A stretch of DNA of 64,000 nucleotides from Pacificimonas pallii (GCF_019204005.1 NZ_JAGSPA010000003.1:636169-700168), one strand, 5' to 3'; counted from the first letter of the stretch, positions 25,728 to 34,668 are shown. Numbers and translations: made by a program. The notes: a model not told the origin generated them from the sequence alone.

Positions 25728-26600
25728 TCAGAAGCCCAGACGTTCGGCGAGTGCCCCGTGCAACATCCGGCCCAGATGCGGCCCCTGTTCAGGGTATAGG
25801 AACGGCTCGATCAGCTCCAGCTCCATCAGTAGCAGGGACCCCTCATTTCCGCGCACCATATCGACACGCGCATAAAGCGGCGCGTCTTCGAGCGCGGAAA
25901 GTGCCGCCGCCGCCGCCGCCAGATCATCATCATCGGGTGTGATGGCCCGTTCGGTACCGCCATAATCCGACTGCACCCGGTAGTCTCCGCTCGCCGGGCA
26001 TTTCAGCAGCGCATGAGAGAAGTGGCCGCCAATGAAAATGAAGCTGTATTCGCCCTCCTCCAATATGGCGGGCAGGAAGGGCTGCGCGAACATCGGCTGG
26101 CAGGAATCGGGGATGCGGTCGGTCCGGCGAAGCCGGTACTGGCCTTCGGAATTGCCGCTGACCCGCTGCTTCAGGACGATATCGTTCGTTTCAAGCGCGT
26201 CAAACGATGCCTCGACCGCCCTGGTATCCGGCGTGTCGAGCCATATGGCCGGGATGATGGGCACACCCTTTCCATGAAGGTCGCGCAAATAGCTCTTGTC
26301 GAGATTCCACCGCACCAGTGGCGGCGGATTGAACAGCCGTGTCGCACAGGCGATGCGGTCGATGGCGCTCAGAAATTCGTCCTTACGCCTGGGATAATCC
26401 CACACCGTGCCAAGCAAAGCGCCGTCGAAGCGGGACCAGTCCTCGCTGAGCGCATCCCAGCGCACCACCTCCACATGATCGCCATTATCGGCAAAGGCCG
26501 CGCCCAGCGTCGCCACCATCACATCATGTTCGAACGCATCCGTCCGCCGATCCCGCGCGCCCGGCAGATTGCTGGCGCAGGTGAGGAGCGCGATACGCAT
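25728..26600 (-). CDS. ATP-grasp family protein
   Basis: The 290-residue cytoplasmic protein resembles ATP-grasp ligases related to glutathione synthetase and RimK. Recognisable parts are LLGTVWDYPRRKDEFL, the nucleotide-binding NDIVLKQRVSGNSEGQYRL, a central acidic EEGEYSFIFIGGHFSHALLKCP, and the metal-binding LLLMELELIEPFLY. Such enzymes join an acid to an amine using ATP; the substrates here are unknown. It is 3 bp downstream of the hydroxyacid dehydrogenase gene and likely in the same operon as that gene and the amidohydrolase. Confidence 0.8.
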   Translation of the reverse strand: MRIALLTCASNLPGARDRRTDAFEHDVMVATLGAAFADNGDHVEVVRWDALSEDWSRFDGALLGTVWDYPRRKDEFLSAIDRIACATRLFNPPPLVRWNLDKSYLRDLHGKGVPIIPAIWLDTPDTRAVEASFDALETNDIVLKQRVSGNSEGQYRLRRTDRIPDSCQPMFAQPFLPAILEEGEYSFIFIGGHFSHALLKCPASGDYRVQSDYGGTERAITPDDDDLAAAAAALSALEDAPLYARVDMVRGNEGSLLLMELELIEPFLYPEQGPHLGRMLHGALAERLGF

Positions 26601-26603
26601 CCA

Positions 26604-27470
26604 CTAGCCGCGGAAGCGGCGGAGCAGGCTGGACGTGTCCTGCCGCCCGCCGTCCAGATTCTGCACGTCCTTGTAGAACTGATCGACGAGCGCGGTCAGC
26701 GGGAGCGGGATGCCCCTGGCGTCGGCCTCGGCGAGGGCGATGGCGAGATCCTTGCGCATCCAGTCGACGGCGAAACCGAAATCATATTCGCCCTTCGCCA
26801 TGGTGGCGGCGCGATTGTCCATCTGCCAGCTTTGCGCGGCGCCCTTGCCGATCACGTCGAACACCTGTTCAGGGTCGAGGCCGGATTCGAGGGTGAAATT
26901 GACGGCCTCGGCAAGGCCCTGAAGGATACCGGCAATGGCGATCTGGTTGACCATCTTCGTCGTCTGCCCCGCCCCCGCCGCGCCCATATGGCCGACGCGT
27001 TTTGCATAGACCCGCATGACAGGATCGCCGCGGGCGAAATCGGCGTCCGTGCCGCCGACCATGATGGTCAGCTGGCCCTTTTCGGCGCCCGCCTGCCCGC
27101 CCGACACAGGAGCGTCGAGGGTACCGATGCCGCGCGCTTCGCCCTCTGCGGCAAGTTCGCGGGCAATGGCGGCGGAGACGGTGGTGTGGTCGATGAACAA
27201 TGTGCCGGCCGCCATGGCGGAAAAACAGCCCTCACGGCCTATTGTCACGTCGCGCAGATCCTCGTCGCGGCCGACGCAGGCGATGACGATGTCCGCCGCT
27301 TTTGCGGCTTCGGCGGGCGTGGCGGCGACGGCCCCGCCATGTGCCTTCGCCCACGCCTCGGCCTTCGCCGCGGTGCGGTTGTATACCGTGACGTCGTGGC
27401 CTGCGGCCTTCAGATGACCGGCCATGGGATAGCCCATGACGCCAAGGCCGAGAAATGCGAGCTTTGTCAT
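26604..27470 (-). CDS. Beta-hydroxyacid dehydrogenase (3-hydroxyisobutyrate dehydrogenase family)
   Basis: The 288-residue protein is an NAD(P)-dependent beta-hydroxyacid dehydrogenase. The Rossmann motif is FLGLGVMGYPMAGHL at residues 5-19, the substrate loop is LDAPVSGGQAGAEKG (about 117-131), and the catalytic lysine is in GQTTKMVNQ (about 170). Family members act on 3-hydroxyisobutyrate, tartronate semialdehyde or related compounds; the sequence alone does not settle which. It is divergent from lpdA and begins a minus-strand run with the ATP-grasp and amidohydrolase genes. Confidence 0.9.
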   Translation of the reverse strand: MTKLAFLGLGVMGYPMAGHLKAAGHDVTVYNRTAAKAEAWAKAHGGAVAATPAEAAKAADIVIACVGRDEDLRDVTIGREGCFSAMAAGTLFIDHTTVSAAIARELAAEGEARGIGTLDAPVSGGQAGAEKGQLTIMVGGTDADFARGDPVMRVYAKRVGHMGAAGAGQTTKMVNQIAIAGILQGLAEAVNFTLESGLDPEQVFDVIGKGAAQSWQMDNRAATMAKGEYDFGFAVDWMRKDLAIALAEADARGIPLPLTALVDQFYKDVQNLDGGRQDTSSLLRRFRG

Positions 27471-27601
27471 GATTGATGTGCTTAACGCGGCGCCGCCGGG
27501 CCGTCACCCGTTTCGCTTTGCGGCAATCGTCACTATGTGAAATCGCGAACGCGGCGAGTCGCTCCCGCGAACCGTTTTTCAGTTGCAAGGATATCCCTCC
27601 C

Positions 27602-28993
27602 ATGTCCGATTTTGACCTGATCGTTATTGGCGCCGGCCCGGGCGGCTATGTCGCCGCCATCCGCGCGGCGCAGAACGGCCTGAAAGTGGCCTGTGTGGAA
27701 TCGCGCGACAAGCTGGGCGGCACCTGCCTGAATGTCGGCTGCATCCCGTCGAAGGCGCTGCTGCACGCGTCGGAATATTATGCCGAGGCATCGTCCGGTG
27801 CGCTCGAAAAGTTCGGCGTCAAGCTGGGCAAGGTCACGCTCGACTGGGCCGCGATGCAAGGCGAGAAGGCGAAAGCCATCAACGAACTGACCGGCGGTAT
27901 CGAGATGCTGTTCAAGAAGAACAAGGTCACCTGGCTGAAGGGCCGCGCCGCCTTCCGGGATGCAAGCAGCGTCGAGGTCGCGGGCAAAAGCTATTCCGCC
28001 GACAAGTTCGTCATCGCCACCGGCTCCAGCGTCACGCCCCTGAAAGGCGTCGAGATCGACGGCGAGATCGTGGTGTCGTCGACGGAGGCGCTGTCGCTGC
28101 CAAAGGTGCCAAAGCGCATGATCGTCATTGGCGGCGGCTATATCGGCCTGGAAATGGGCAGTGTTTACAAGCGGCTGGGTACGGATGTCACGGTCGTCGA
28201 ATATATGGACACGATCACGCCGGGGCTGGACGCGGAGGTGACCAAGACCTTTGCGCGCATCCTCAAAAAACAGGGCATGACCCTGATGACCGGCACCAAG
28301 GTCACCGGCGTCGAGACCAAGGGCGGAACCGCCAGGGTCAGCGTCGAGGCCGCGAAGGGCGGCAAGGCGGACGTGCTGGAAGCGGACGTGGTGCTGCTGT
28401 CCATCGGCCGCGTGCCGAACACGGGCGGGCTGAACCTGGAGGCGGCGGGCCTGTCGCTGAACGATCGCGGGCAGATCGAGGTCGATGCGCAGGGCCGCAC
28501 CGCCGCCGATCACATCTATGCCATTGGCGACGTGACCCCCGGCCCCATGCTGGCGCACAAGGCGGAGGATGAAGGCGTCGCGGTGGCCGACTGGGCGGCG
28601 GGGCGCACCGGCTATGTCAATCATGCCGTCATACCGGCCGTGGTCTACACGCATCCGGAAGTCGCGAGCGTCGGCCTGACGGAAGAACAGCTGAAAGCGG
28701 CGGGCACGAACTACAAGGCGGGCAAGTTCCCCTTCGCCGCGAACAGCCGCGCCAAGACGAACCGCGATACCGACGGTTTCGTCAAGGTTCTGGCGGATGC
28801 GGAGACGGACCGGGTGCTGGGCGTCCATATCATCGGCGCGATGGCGGGAACCATGATCGCGCAGGCCGCGCAGGCGATGGAGTTCGGCGCATCGTCCGAA
28901 GACATCGCGCTCACCTGCCACGCGCACCCGACGCATTCCGAAGCGCTGAAAGAAGCCGCGATGGACGTCGAGGGCTCGCCGATCCACGCGTGA
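27602..28993 (+). CDS. lpdA: Dihydrolipoyl dehydrogenase (E3)
   Basis: The 463-residue flavoenzyme reoxidises dihydrolipoamide with NAD+ in 2-oxoacid dehydrogenase or glycine cleavage complexes. The FAD motif IGAGPGGYVAAIRAAQ is at residues 8-23, the redox-active disulfide is in GGTCLNVGCIPSKALL (about 41-56), the NAD motif is VIGGGYIGLEMGSVY, and the catalytic His-Glu pair is in CHAHPTHSEALKEA near the C-terminus. The ATG at 27602 follows AAGGATATCC. No E1 or E2 genes are adjacent. Confidence 0.96.
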   Translation: MSDFDLIVIGAGPGGYVAAIRAAQNGLKVACVESRDKLGGTCLNVGCIPSKALLHASEYYAEASSGALEKFGVKLGKVTLDWAAMQGEKAKAINELTGGIEMLFKKNKVTWLKGRAAFRDASSVEVAGKSYSADKFVIATGSSVTPLKGVEIDGEIVVSSTEALSLPKVPKRMIVIGGGYIGLEMGSVYKRLGTDVTVVEYMDTITPGLDAEVTKTFARILKKQGMTLMTGTKVTGVETKGGTARVSVEAAKGGKADVLEADVVLLSIGRVPNTGGLNLEAAGLSLNDRGQIEVDAQGRTAADHIYAIGDVTPGPMLAHKAEDEGVAVADWAAGRTGYVNHAVIPAVVYTHPEVASVGLTEEQLKAAGTNYKAGKFPFAANSRAKTNRDTDGFVKVLADAETDRVLGVHIIGAMAGTMIAQAAQAMEFGASSEDIALTCHAHPTHSEALKEAAMDVEGSPIHA

Positions 28994-29092
28994 GTGCGCC
29001 GCGCGGTAAAGCGGCACTGCTCACGTTAGATATACGATATAGCTGATCCCACGGCGCCGTGCAGCTGGTGTTGATATGGTGGGGTCGGCGCC

Positions 29093-29386
29093 GTGACGCT
29101 ACGCGATGACGACAGCATTTTGGCGGCAACGGGTATTTGGAACGGACTGTCCACCACTTTCAACAGCGGTTCTTCGACGATGGCGAGCCTGTTCCTGCGG
29201 AACGCACAGACGGCTTCGTTCGGAAATGATTTCGCGATTGACGATATCTCGCTCGATACAAGGTCGATCGTGAACCCCATGGATGTCCCAGAACCGGCGG
29301 CGGCAGGGCTCATGCTTCTCGGCTGCTCAGGTCTTGCGTTCGCCGCCCACAGAAGGCGCGCCAAAGGAACCCGCAGCGGACGCTGA
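29093..29386 (+). pseudogene. Orphan C-terminal fragment of a PEP-CTERM protein
   Basis: This frame encodes the tail of a PEP-CTERM protein with nothing in front of it. The 97 residues from a GTG contain GNDFAIDDISLDT, a motif often found near the end of such proteins, then the sorting tail VPEPAAAGLMLLGCSGLAFAAHRRRAK (motif, hydrophobic stretch, basic end). There is no signal peptide, and a TGA closes the frame 21 bases upstream. Without a signal peptide the sorting tail would be useless, so this is most simply the remnant of a larger exported protein whose 5' part was deleted. A frameshifted larger gene cannot be made out upstream. Confidence 0.65.
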
Positions 29387-29440
29387 GCGCGTGCCGATCC
29401 CCGCGTGGCAACCCGACCGGGGAAAGGGCCTGCAAGGCAG

Positions 29441-30565
29441 CTAGAACCAGAAGCGGATGCCAGCGACGAAATTCGTGACGCTGGCATCCTCTCCTGCCGC
29501 GCGGGCATAGTCGGCGCTCTGGCCCAGTTTCCATTCCTGTTCGATGCCCAGATAGGGCGCGAATTCGCGGGCGAATTCATAACGCAGGCGCAGGCCGAGT
29601 TCGATCTTGTCCACCCCCGCGCCGATGCCGAGTTCGGGAATATCCTGAGCGCTCAGCACCGCTTCGCCGCGCGGCTGGAGGATCAGGCGCTGCGTGATGC
29701 GCTGATCGAGTTCGAGCTCCGCACGCGCGGTCAGGTCGCCCTTGTCAGAGACGAAGGCCGCCACATCATATTCGTAATTATAGGGCGCGAGGCCCTGAAC
29801 GCCGATGACGGCATAAGTGCGGTCGCGCGGCGCGAAATCCTGCCGGAGACCAAGTTGCAGGTCGGCGAACGGACCGATGGCATGGCTCCAGAGCGCCTGC
29901 ACTTCCACGCCCTCCATCGCTTCGCCGAAACTGCCTTCGCCCTCCGACTTGAACCAGAATTTGTCGATGTCGCCGCCATAATAGCCCTGCACATCCCACA
30001 AATAGCCATCATGGCCTTCGCGCACACGAAGCTCCGCGCGGTCGCCCTGAAACCAGAAGAGCGACATGCCGCCATTTTCATGCGCGAGCGCTTCGCGAGA
30101 GGCCCGCATCGCCGCTGCGCCCCAGATGGCGTCGGCGGCGCGCGGCGGACCCGAACCTGCCGCGGCGGGCGGCGGTGCCATGGGAATGTCGGCTGGCGCG
30201 GAACCATGGCCCATGGCCGAATGATCCATCTTCGAATGGTCCATCTTGCTGTGGTCCATATTCGAATGATCCATCGGCGGAGCGGTTTCCGGCATCGCAG
30301 GGCCCATCGCCGAATGATCCATGCCATTGTGATCCGCAGCTTCGGTAGCCGTGGGCGCGTCGTGGTTCATCGCGCCCTGATCCGGTGCCCCATGATCCAT
30401 CGACCCATGATCCATTGTCGGATGCGCGGCGTGTGGATTTTCGGCAGGTGCCTCGGTCGCCTCTGGCGCGGCCCTTACCGGTTCGGCGGGCGTCTGGTGA
30501 TGCGCATGCTGGCCGAGTGCGGGCGCGGCGGCCGCGAGCAGCAGCGCGGCTGCGAAAACCCTCAC
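29441..30565 (-). CDS. copB: Copper resistance outer-membrane protein CopB/PcoB
   Basis: The 374-residue protein has a signal peptide (residues 1-18, ending ALG), a Met/His-rich segment at about 45-120 with repeated MDHS/MDHG units that would bind copper, and a C-terminal beta-barrel domain from about 140 (WGAAAMRASREALAHENGG, QLGLRQDF, YELAREFAPYLGIEQEWKLG-type strands, ending FVAGIRFWF). CopB sits in the outer membrane and works with CopA to limit periplasmic copper. Its start overlaps the copA stop by four bases. Confidence 0.93.
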   Translation of the reverse strand: MRVFAAALLLAAAAPALGQHAHHQTPAEPVRAAPEATEAPAENPHAAHPTMDHGSMDHGAPDQGAMNHDAPTATEAADHNGMDHSAMGPAMPETAPPMDHSNMDHSKMDHSKMDHSAMGHGSAPADIPMAPPPAAAGSGPPRAADAIWGAAAMRASREALAHENGGMSLFWFQGDRAELRVREGHDGYLWDVQGYYGGDIDKFWFKSEGEGSFGEAMEGVEVQALWSHAIGPFADLQLGLRQDFAPRDRTYAVIGVQGLAPYNYEYDVAAFVSDKGDLTARAELELDQRITQRLILQPRGEAVLSAQDIPELGIGAGVDKIELGLRLRYEFAREFAPYLGIEQEWKLGQSADYARAAGEDASVTNFVAGIRFWF

Positions 30566-32379
30566 GCCGCCGCTCCCGGCGCGTTGACCGTCACGATCTG
30601 AAACATGCCGGAATGCATGTGATAGAGAAGGTGACAGTGGAAGGCCCAGTCGCCGAGCTCGTCCGCGGTCAGGTCGAACGTCGCGCTGCCGCCGGGTTGC
30701 ACGATGACAGTATGCTTCTGCGGCTGGTGCCCGGCCTCCGCGCCATTCACCAGCTCAAAGAAGTGCCCGTGCAGATGGATGGGGTGCGCCATCATGGTGT
30801 CGTTAACGAGCTTGACCCTGACGCGCTCATTATAGGCGAAGCGGATGGGATCGTCGCTGACGGCCGTGAATTTCCGCCCGTCGAACGACCACATATAGCG
30901 TTCCATATTGCCGGTCAGATGGATCTGCATCCGGCGTGACGGGGTGCGCGGATCGTCGTTCGGCGTGAGCGCGACGAGGTCCCTGTAATTCAAGACCCGG
31001 TGCGGGACCCTGTCGAGGCCGATGCCGGGGTCACCCATACGGTCGGCGGGTGCCATGGATACCATGTCGATGCCGGGGCCAATTTTCACATGGGGCGGCA
31101 GCAGCGACGTGTCGCGCATGGACATCCCGTCCATCGACATCCCGTCCATGGATGCCCCTTCCATGGCCATGGCGTCTGCCGCCGCGGGCATGGCATGTCC
31201 CATCGCGGCATGATCCATCGTGCCCCCTTCACCGGAGCCATGGTCCATATCCCCGTGGTTCATGCCCATATCGGCCATGGTGAGAAGCGGGGCATCGCGG
31301 AGCGCCGGAACCTCCGCGCGCGCGCCGGGACGGCTGGCCAGCGTCGCCAGTGCCATACCGGACCGATCCATCGATTCCGCGACGATGCTGTGCGCGTCCG
31401 CGGTGGGTTCGACGAGAATATCGTAGGTTTCCGCCGCGCCGATCTGGAACTCCTCAACCTCGACCGGGCGGACATTCTGGCCATCTGCGCCGACGACCAT
31501 GAATTTCACGCCCGGAATGCGGACGTTGAAAAAGCTCATCGCGCTGCCATTGATGACGCGGATGCGCACGCGCTGACCGGGCGTAAACAGATATTCCAGC
31601 CCTTCGGTCGGGCCGTGGCCATTGGCCAGATAGGTATAGGTCGCGCCGGTCACGTCCAGGATGTCTGTCGGCATCATGCGCATTTCCGCCCACATGCGGC
31701 GGTCCTGCCCCGTCAGCGGATAGTCGTCGGTCCAGGTCCGCTGCTGATAGTTGAAATAGCCTTCGCCGCCCTTCAGCTTCTTCATGATCATGTGCGGATG
31801 CAGCGGCGTGAATTCACTCAGCAGGAGTACATAGTCGCGGTCGGCCTGCACCGGGTCGGGCCCGGCCGGGTCGACGATGATCGGTCCGTAATGCCCGGCC
31901 TGTTCCTGCAGGTTCGAATGGCTGTGCCACCAATAGGTGCCGGATTGCCGGATGGGGAAATCATAGGTGAAGGTTTCACCGGGCGCGATGCCGGGAAAGC
32001 TGATGCCGGGGACGCCGTCATACTGAAACGGCACCAGCAGGCCGTGCCAGTGGATCGAGGAATCCTCATCGAGGCCATTTGTAACGTTCAGGCGGACATG
32101 CTGCCCCTCGCGCAGCCGGACGAGCGGGCCGGGCACACTGCCATTGACGGCGATGCCCATGCCGCTGCGCCCCTCCACCATGCGGTGGCCGCGCGCGATG
32201 GTGAGGTCGATGCTGTCGCCGGCGACTTCGTCGAAGCCTTTGCGCAGATGGGGGCCGCCCACATGCGCGCCCCGTGCCCAGGCGGGAAGTGCGGATGCGG
32301 CGGCGAGCGCGGCAGCGCCGCCGAGGAAGGTCCGGCGGGCCACCGGCGGCAGAAAATGCGTACGGGTTGAATTTGTCAT
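30562..32379 (-). CDS. copA: Multicopper oxidase CopA/PcoA
   Basis: The 605-residue periplasmic multicopper oxidase oxidises Cu(I) to less toxic Cu(II). It begins with a Tat signal (VARRTFLGGAAALAAASALPAWARG), fitting export in folded form by the TatABC system encoded at 52.7-54.2 kb. Copper ligands are seen in SIHWHGLLVPFQ, WWHSHSNLQEQ, AHPIHLHGHFFEL and WAFHCHLLYHMHSGMFQ. A Met-rich insert at about residues 370-430 (MDHGSGEGG.., MDGMSMDGMSM) is typical of PcoA and would collect copper. It is divergent from csoR with one operator between them. Confidence 0.97.
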   Translation of the reverse strand: MTNSTRTHFLPPVARRTFLGGAAALAAASALPAWARGAHVGGPHLRKGFDEVAGDSIDLTIARGHRMVEGRSGMGIAVNGSVPGPLVRLREGQHVRLNVTNGLDEDSSIHWHGLLVPFQYDGVPGISFPGIAPGETFTYDFPIRQSGTYWWHSHSNLQEQAGHYGPIIVDPAGPDPVQADRDYVLLLSEFTPLHPHMIMKKLKGGEGYFNYQQRTWTDDYPLTGQDRRMWAEMRMMPTDILDVTGATYTYLANGHGPTEGLEYLFTPGQRVRIRVINGSAMSFFNVRIPGVKFMVVGADGQNVRPVEVEEFQIGAAETYDILVEPTADAHSIVAESMDRSGMALATLASRPGARAEVPALRDAPLLTMADMGMNHGDMDHGSGEGGTMDHAAMGHAMPAAADAMAMEGASMDGMSMDGMSMRDTSLLPPHVKIGPGIDMVSMAPADRMGDPGIGLDRVPHRVLNYRDLVALTPNDDPRTPSRRMQIHLTGNMERYMWSFDGRKFTAVSDDPIRFAYNERVRVKLVNDTMMAHPIHLHGHFFELVNGAEAGHQPQKHTVIVQPGGSATFDLTADELGDWAFHCHLLYHMHSGMFQIVTVNAPGAAA

Positions 32380-32393
32380 ACGGGCTCACCTAT

Positions 32394-32410
32394 ATACCCC
32401 CCATGGGTAT
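32394..32410. promoter_or_regulatory. CsoR-type operator between copA and csoR
   Basis: ATACCCCCCATGGGTAT is an inverted repeat (ATACCC..GGGTAT) with a run of Cs, the pattern of DUF156/CsoR family operators. It lies in the 48-bp gap between the divergent copA and csoR starts, 15 bp from the copA ATG and 17 bp from the csoR GTG, so one repressor could shut off both units. Assignment rests on pattern and position. Confidence 0.75.
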
Positions 32411-32427
32411 TTCAATGGAGAATCGCC

Positions 32428-32703
32428 GTGGCGGCTAGTCGCACGAAACAGAAGGTCAACCGGCTGAACCGCATCGCCGGGCAGGTGCGCGGCGTGGCGC
32501 AGATGGTCGAGGACGACCGCTATTGCATCGACATCCTGACCCAGTTGCAGGCGGTGAAGGCGGCCATTGCCAAGGCGGAAAGCGAGATCCTGAAGGACCA
32601 TAGCGCCTGCTGCGTCGCGGAGGCGATCGCGTCCGGCGATGCCGAGGAACAGCGCGCCAAATTCAGCGAGCTTGTCGACCTGCTGGAACGGACCAGACGA
32701 TGA
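32428..32703 (+). CDS. csoR: CsoR family copper-sensing repressor
   Basis: The 91-residue all-helical protein belongs to the DUF156 family of metal-sensing repressors. It starts at a GTG with GGAG seven bases upstream. The RLNRIAGQVRGVAQMVEDDRYC helix carries the first metal cysteine, and KDHSACC supplies the histidine and second cysteine four residues apart, the C-H-C set of copper-sensing CsoR. On binding Cu(I) it should release DNA. It is divergent from copAB and overlaps the next gene by four bases, so it likely controls both transcription units. Confidence 0.9.
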   Translation: MAASRTKQKVNRLNRIAGQVRGVAQMVEDDRYCIDILTQLQAVKAAIAKAESEILKDHSACCVAEAIASGDAEEQRAKFSELVDLLERTRR

Positions 32704-33449
32704 GTGCGGGCGCGGAACGCAAAACGGCGACGCTCTATCGCATGGTCATGAACGAGCATGTCTGCCCTTCCGGGCTGAAGGCGAAGGACCTGCTGGAACG
32801 GCAGGGGTATCAGGTCAAGGACCGCCATCTGTTAACGCGGGCGCAAACCGATGCGTTCAAGGCGGAACATGGCGTCGAGACGACGCCGCAGATCTTTATC
32901 GGCGGTCGGCGCATCGGCGGCTATGACGATCTGCGCGTGTTTTTCGGCAAGGAAAAGAAAAGCAAGGACGACACGACCTATGTGCCGGTGCTGGTGATCT
33001 TTGGCGTGGCCGCGCTGATGGCGCTGGCGCTCAACTGGGCGGTTTATCGCGAGCTGACGACGGTGCGCGGCATCGAATGGTTTGTCTCGATTTCGATGGT
33101 GATCCTGGCCGTGCAGAAGCTGCGCGATCTTGAGAGCTTCTCGACCATGTTCCTGAACTACGACCTGCTGGCACGGCGCTGGGTCAGATATGGCTATGTC
33201 TATCCCTTTGGCGAGGCCATTGCCGGGATCCTGATGATCGCCGGCGCGCTGACCTGGCTGTCCGCGCCCATCGCGCTGTTCATCGGCGGCATCGGCGCCG
33301 TCAGCGTGTTCAAGGCCGTCTATATCGACAGACGCGAGCTGAAATGCGCCTGTGTCGGCGGCCAGTCCAATGTGCCGCTGGGGTTCATCTCCCTGATCGA
33401 GAATCTCGCCATGATCGGCATGAGCATCTGGATGCTGGCGAAAGGCTGA
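32700..33449 (+). CDS. Glutaredoxin-MauE/DoxX fusion membrane protein
   Basis: The 249-residue protein joins two domains. Residues 1-85 are glutaredoxin-like, with a single active-site cysteine in HVCPSGLKAKDLLERQGY and the cis-proline loop VETTPQIFIGGRRIGGYDDL. Residues 95-249 form a four-helix membrane domain of the MauE/DoxX type (YVPVLVIFGVAALMALAL and others), with a cysteine pair in LKCACVGG. The layout suggests electron transfer from a cytoplasmic thiol domain to the membrane or periplasm. It is translationally coupled to csoR by ATGA, so it is probably copper-induced and may keep thiols or copper reduced. That role is inferred. Confidence 0.8.
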   Translation: MSAGAERKTATLYRMVMNEHVCPSGLKAKDLLERQGYQVKDRHLLTRAQTDAFKAEHGVETTPQIFIGGRRIGGYDDLRVFFGKEKKSKDDTTYVPVLVIFGVAALMALALNWAVYRELTTVRGIEWFVSISMVILAVQKLRDLESFSTMFLNYDLLARRWVRYGYVYPFGEAIAGILMIAGALTWLSAPIALFIGGIGAVSVFKAVYIDRRELKCACVGGQSNVPLGFISLIENLAMIGMSIWMLAKG

Positions 33450-33455
33450 GCGGCC

Positions 33456-34250
33456 CTAGAAACTCGGCAGCTCGCTGACTTCGCCGTCATCGGTGTGGAT
33501 GCCGCATTCGGTCTTGTCCCAGCCGCGCCAGCGGCCGGAGCGCGGGTCTTCGCCGGGCTTTACCTTCGACGTGCAGGGGGAGCAGCCGATGCTGGGATAG
33601 CCCTCGGCCTCCAGCGGGTGCCGGGGGAGGTCGTTGGCGGCGAACCAGGCCTCGATATCGGCCTTTTGCCAGTCGATGATCGGATTCACTTTCAGGCGGC
33701 CATCCTCGGCTTCGACGCGGGGGAGTTCCGCGCGGGTGGCCGCCTGAAAGGATTTGCGGCCAGTGATGGAGCCGCCGAAATCCGTCAAGACGCGCGCGAG
33801 CGGACGGACCTTGCGCAGTTCGCAGCAGCCATCGGGGTCGAATGACCAGCGCAGGCCGTTGCTGTCCTTGGCGGCGATGTCGTCAGGGCCAGGCATGACC
33901 GAGATAACATTGGTGAGGCCAAGGCGCTCGACGAGCGTGTCGCGATAGGCCAGCGTTTCGGGAAAATGCTTGCCCGTGTCGAGAAACACCACCGGCGTCG
34001 CGGGATCGACGCGGGACACAAGGTCGAGAAGCACCGCGGACTCGGCGCCGAACGAGGACACGACGGCGAGTTCACCGGGCGCGATTTCCGTTAGCATCAC
34101 CTCTAGAAACGCAAGCGTGTCGAGCGCCGCCAATCCGGCATTCAGAACGGCGGCGTCAGCATCGGTATAGCCGATGTCGAGGCGGTCATGCCGACGCGCA
34201 TTTCCAGATGAAGAAGCGCCGGAAGAAGAAGCGGCCGCCGCCTCAGCCAT
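33456..34250 (-). CDS. cysH: Assimilatory adenylyl-sulfate (APS) reductase
   Basis: The 264-residue protein belongs to the CysH family and reduces activated sulfate to sulfite with thioredoxin. It shows the nucleotide-binding SSFGAESAVLLDLVSRVDP, FLDTGKHFPETLAYRD, and the C-terminal catalytic KTECGIHTDDG. The cysteine pairs CCELRKVRPL and GCSPCTSKV are those that bind a 4Fe-4S cluster, so the substrate is most likely APS and not PAPS. The ATG at 34250 was chosen; the longer frame upstream lies inside the DUF934 gene. It is the last gene of the sulfate reduction operon and its start overlaps the preceding gene by 8 bp. Confidence 0.93.
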   Translation of the reverse strand: MAEAAAASSSGASSSGNARRHDRLDIGYTDADAAVLNAGLAALDTLAFLEVMLTEIAPGELAVVSSFGAESAVLLDLVSRVDPATPVVFLDTGKHFPETLAYRDTLVERLGLTNVISVMPGPDDIAAKDSNGLRWSFDPDGCCELRKVRPLARVLTDFGGSITGRKSFQAATRAELPRVEAEDGRLKVNPIIDWQKADIEAWFAANDLPRHPLEAEGYPSIGCSPCTSKVKPGEDPRSGRWRGWDKTECGIHTDDGEVSELPSF

Positions 34251-34668
34251 GCCGCAGCGCCCATATGGGAGGCTGCGCATCCGCGGCGCGCTGATAGGCA
34301 TGCGGCCAGCGGGCCATGGCGGCCTCGGCAGCTTTCGCATCGAGGGGCACGGCGGGCGCGAAACTGTCGAAGCCGCAGCGGCGCATGAACGCGATCTGGT
34401 CGAGGAGCACGTCGCCCTCGGCGCGCAGCTCGCCAGTATAGCCTGCTTCGCGCAGGATGCGGGCGGCGGAATAGCCGCGGCCGTCGCGATAGGCGGGGAA
34501 AGCGATTTCAATCAGTTTCAGCCGGGAAAGATGCGGCACCAGCACACGAACGTCCGCATCCGGTTCAATCCGGACGGCGACCGCTTCGGGCTGGTCCAGA
34601 AAGGCGTCCAGTGTGACGGCCGGTTCATTGGCGGCGGCGTCATCGCGATATCGTGGCCAGCTGCTCAT
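34243..34668 (-). CDS. DUF934 family protein of sulfate assimilation
   Basis: The 141-residue protein matches DUF934, often annotated as an oxidoreductase linked to sulfite reductase. Family segments are VRIEPDADVRVLVPHLSRLKLIEIAFPAYRDGRGYSAARILRE, GYTGELRAEGDVLLDQIAFMRRCGFDSF. The role is not established; its constant place between cysI and cysH suggests it helps assemble or feed sulfite reductase. It overlaps both neighbours, RidA by 4 bp and cysH by 8 bp. Confidence 0.88.
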   Translation of the reverse strand: MSSWPRYRDDAAANEPAVTLDAFLDQPEAVAVRIEPDADVRVLVPHLSRLKLIEIAFPAYRDGRGYSAARILREAGYTGELRAEGDVLLDQIAFMRRCGFDSFAPAVPLDAKAAEAAMARWPHAYQRAADAQPPIWALRHG

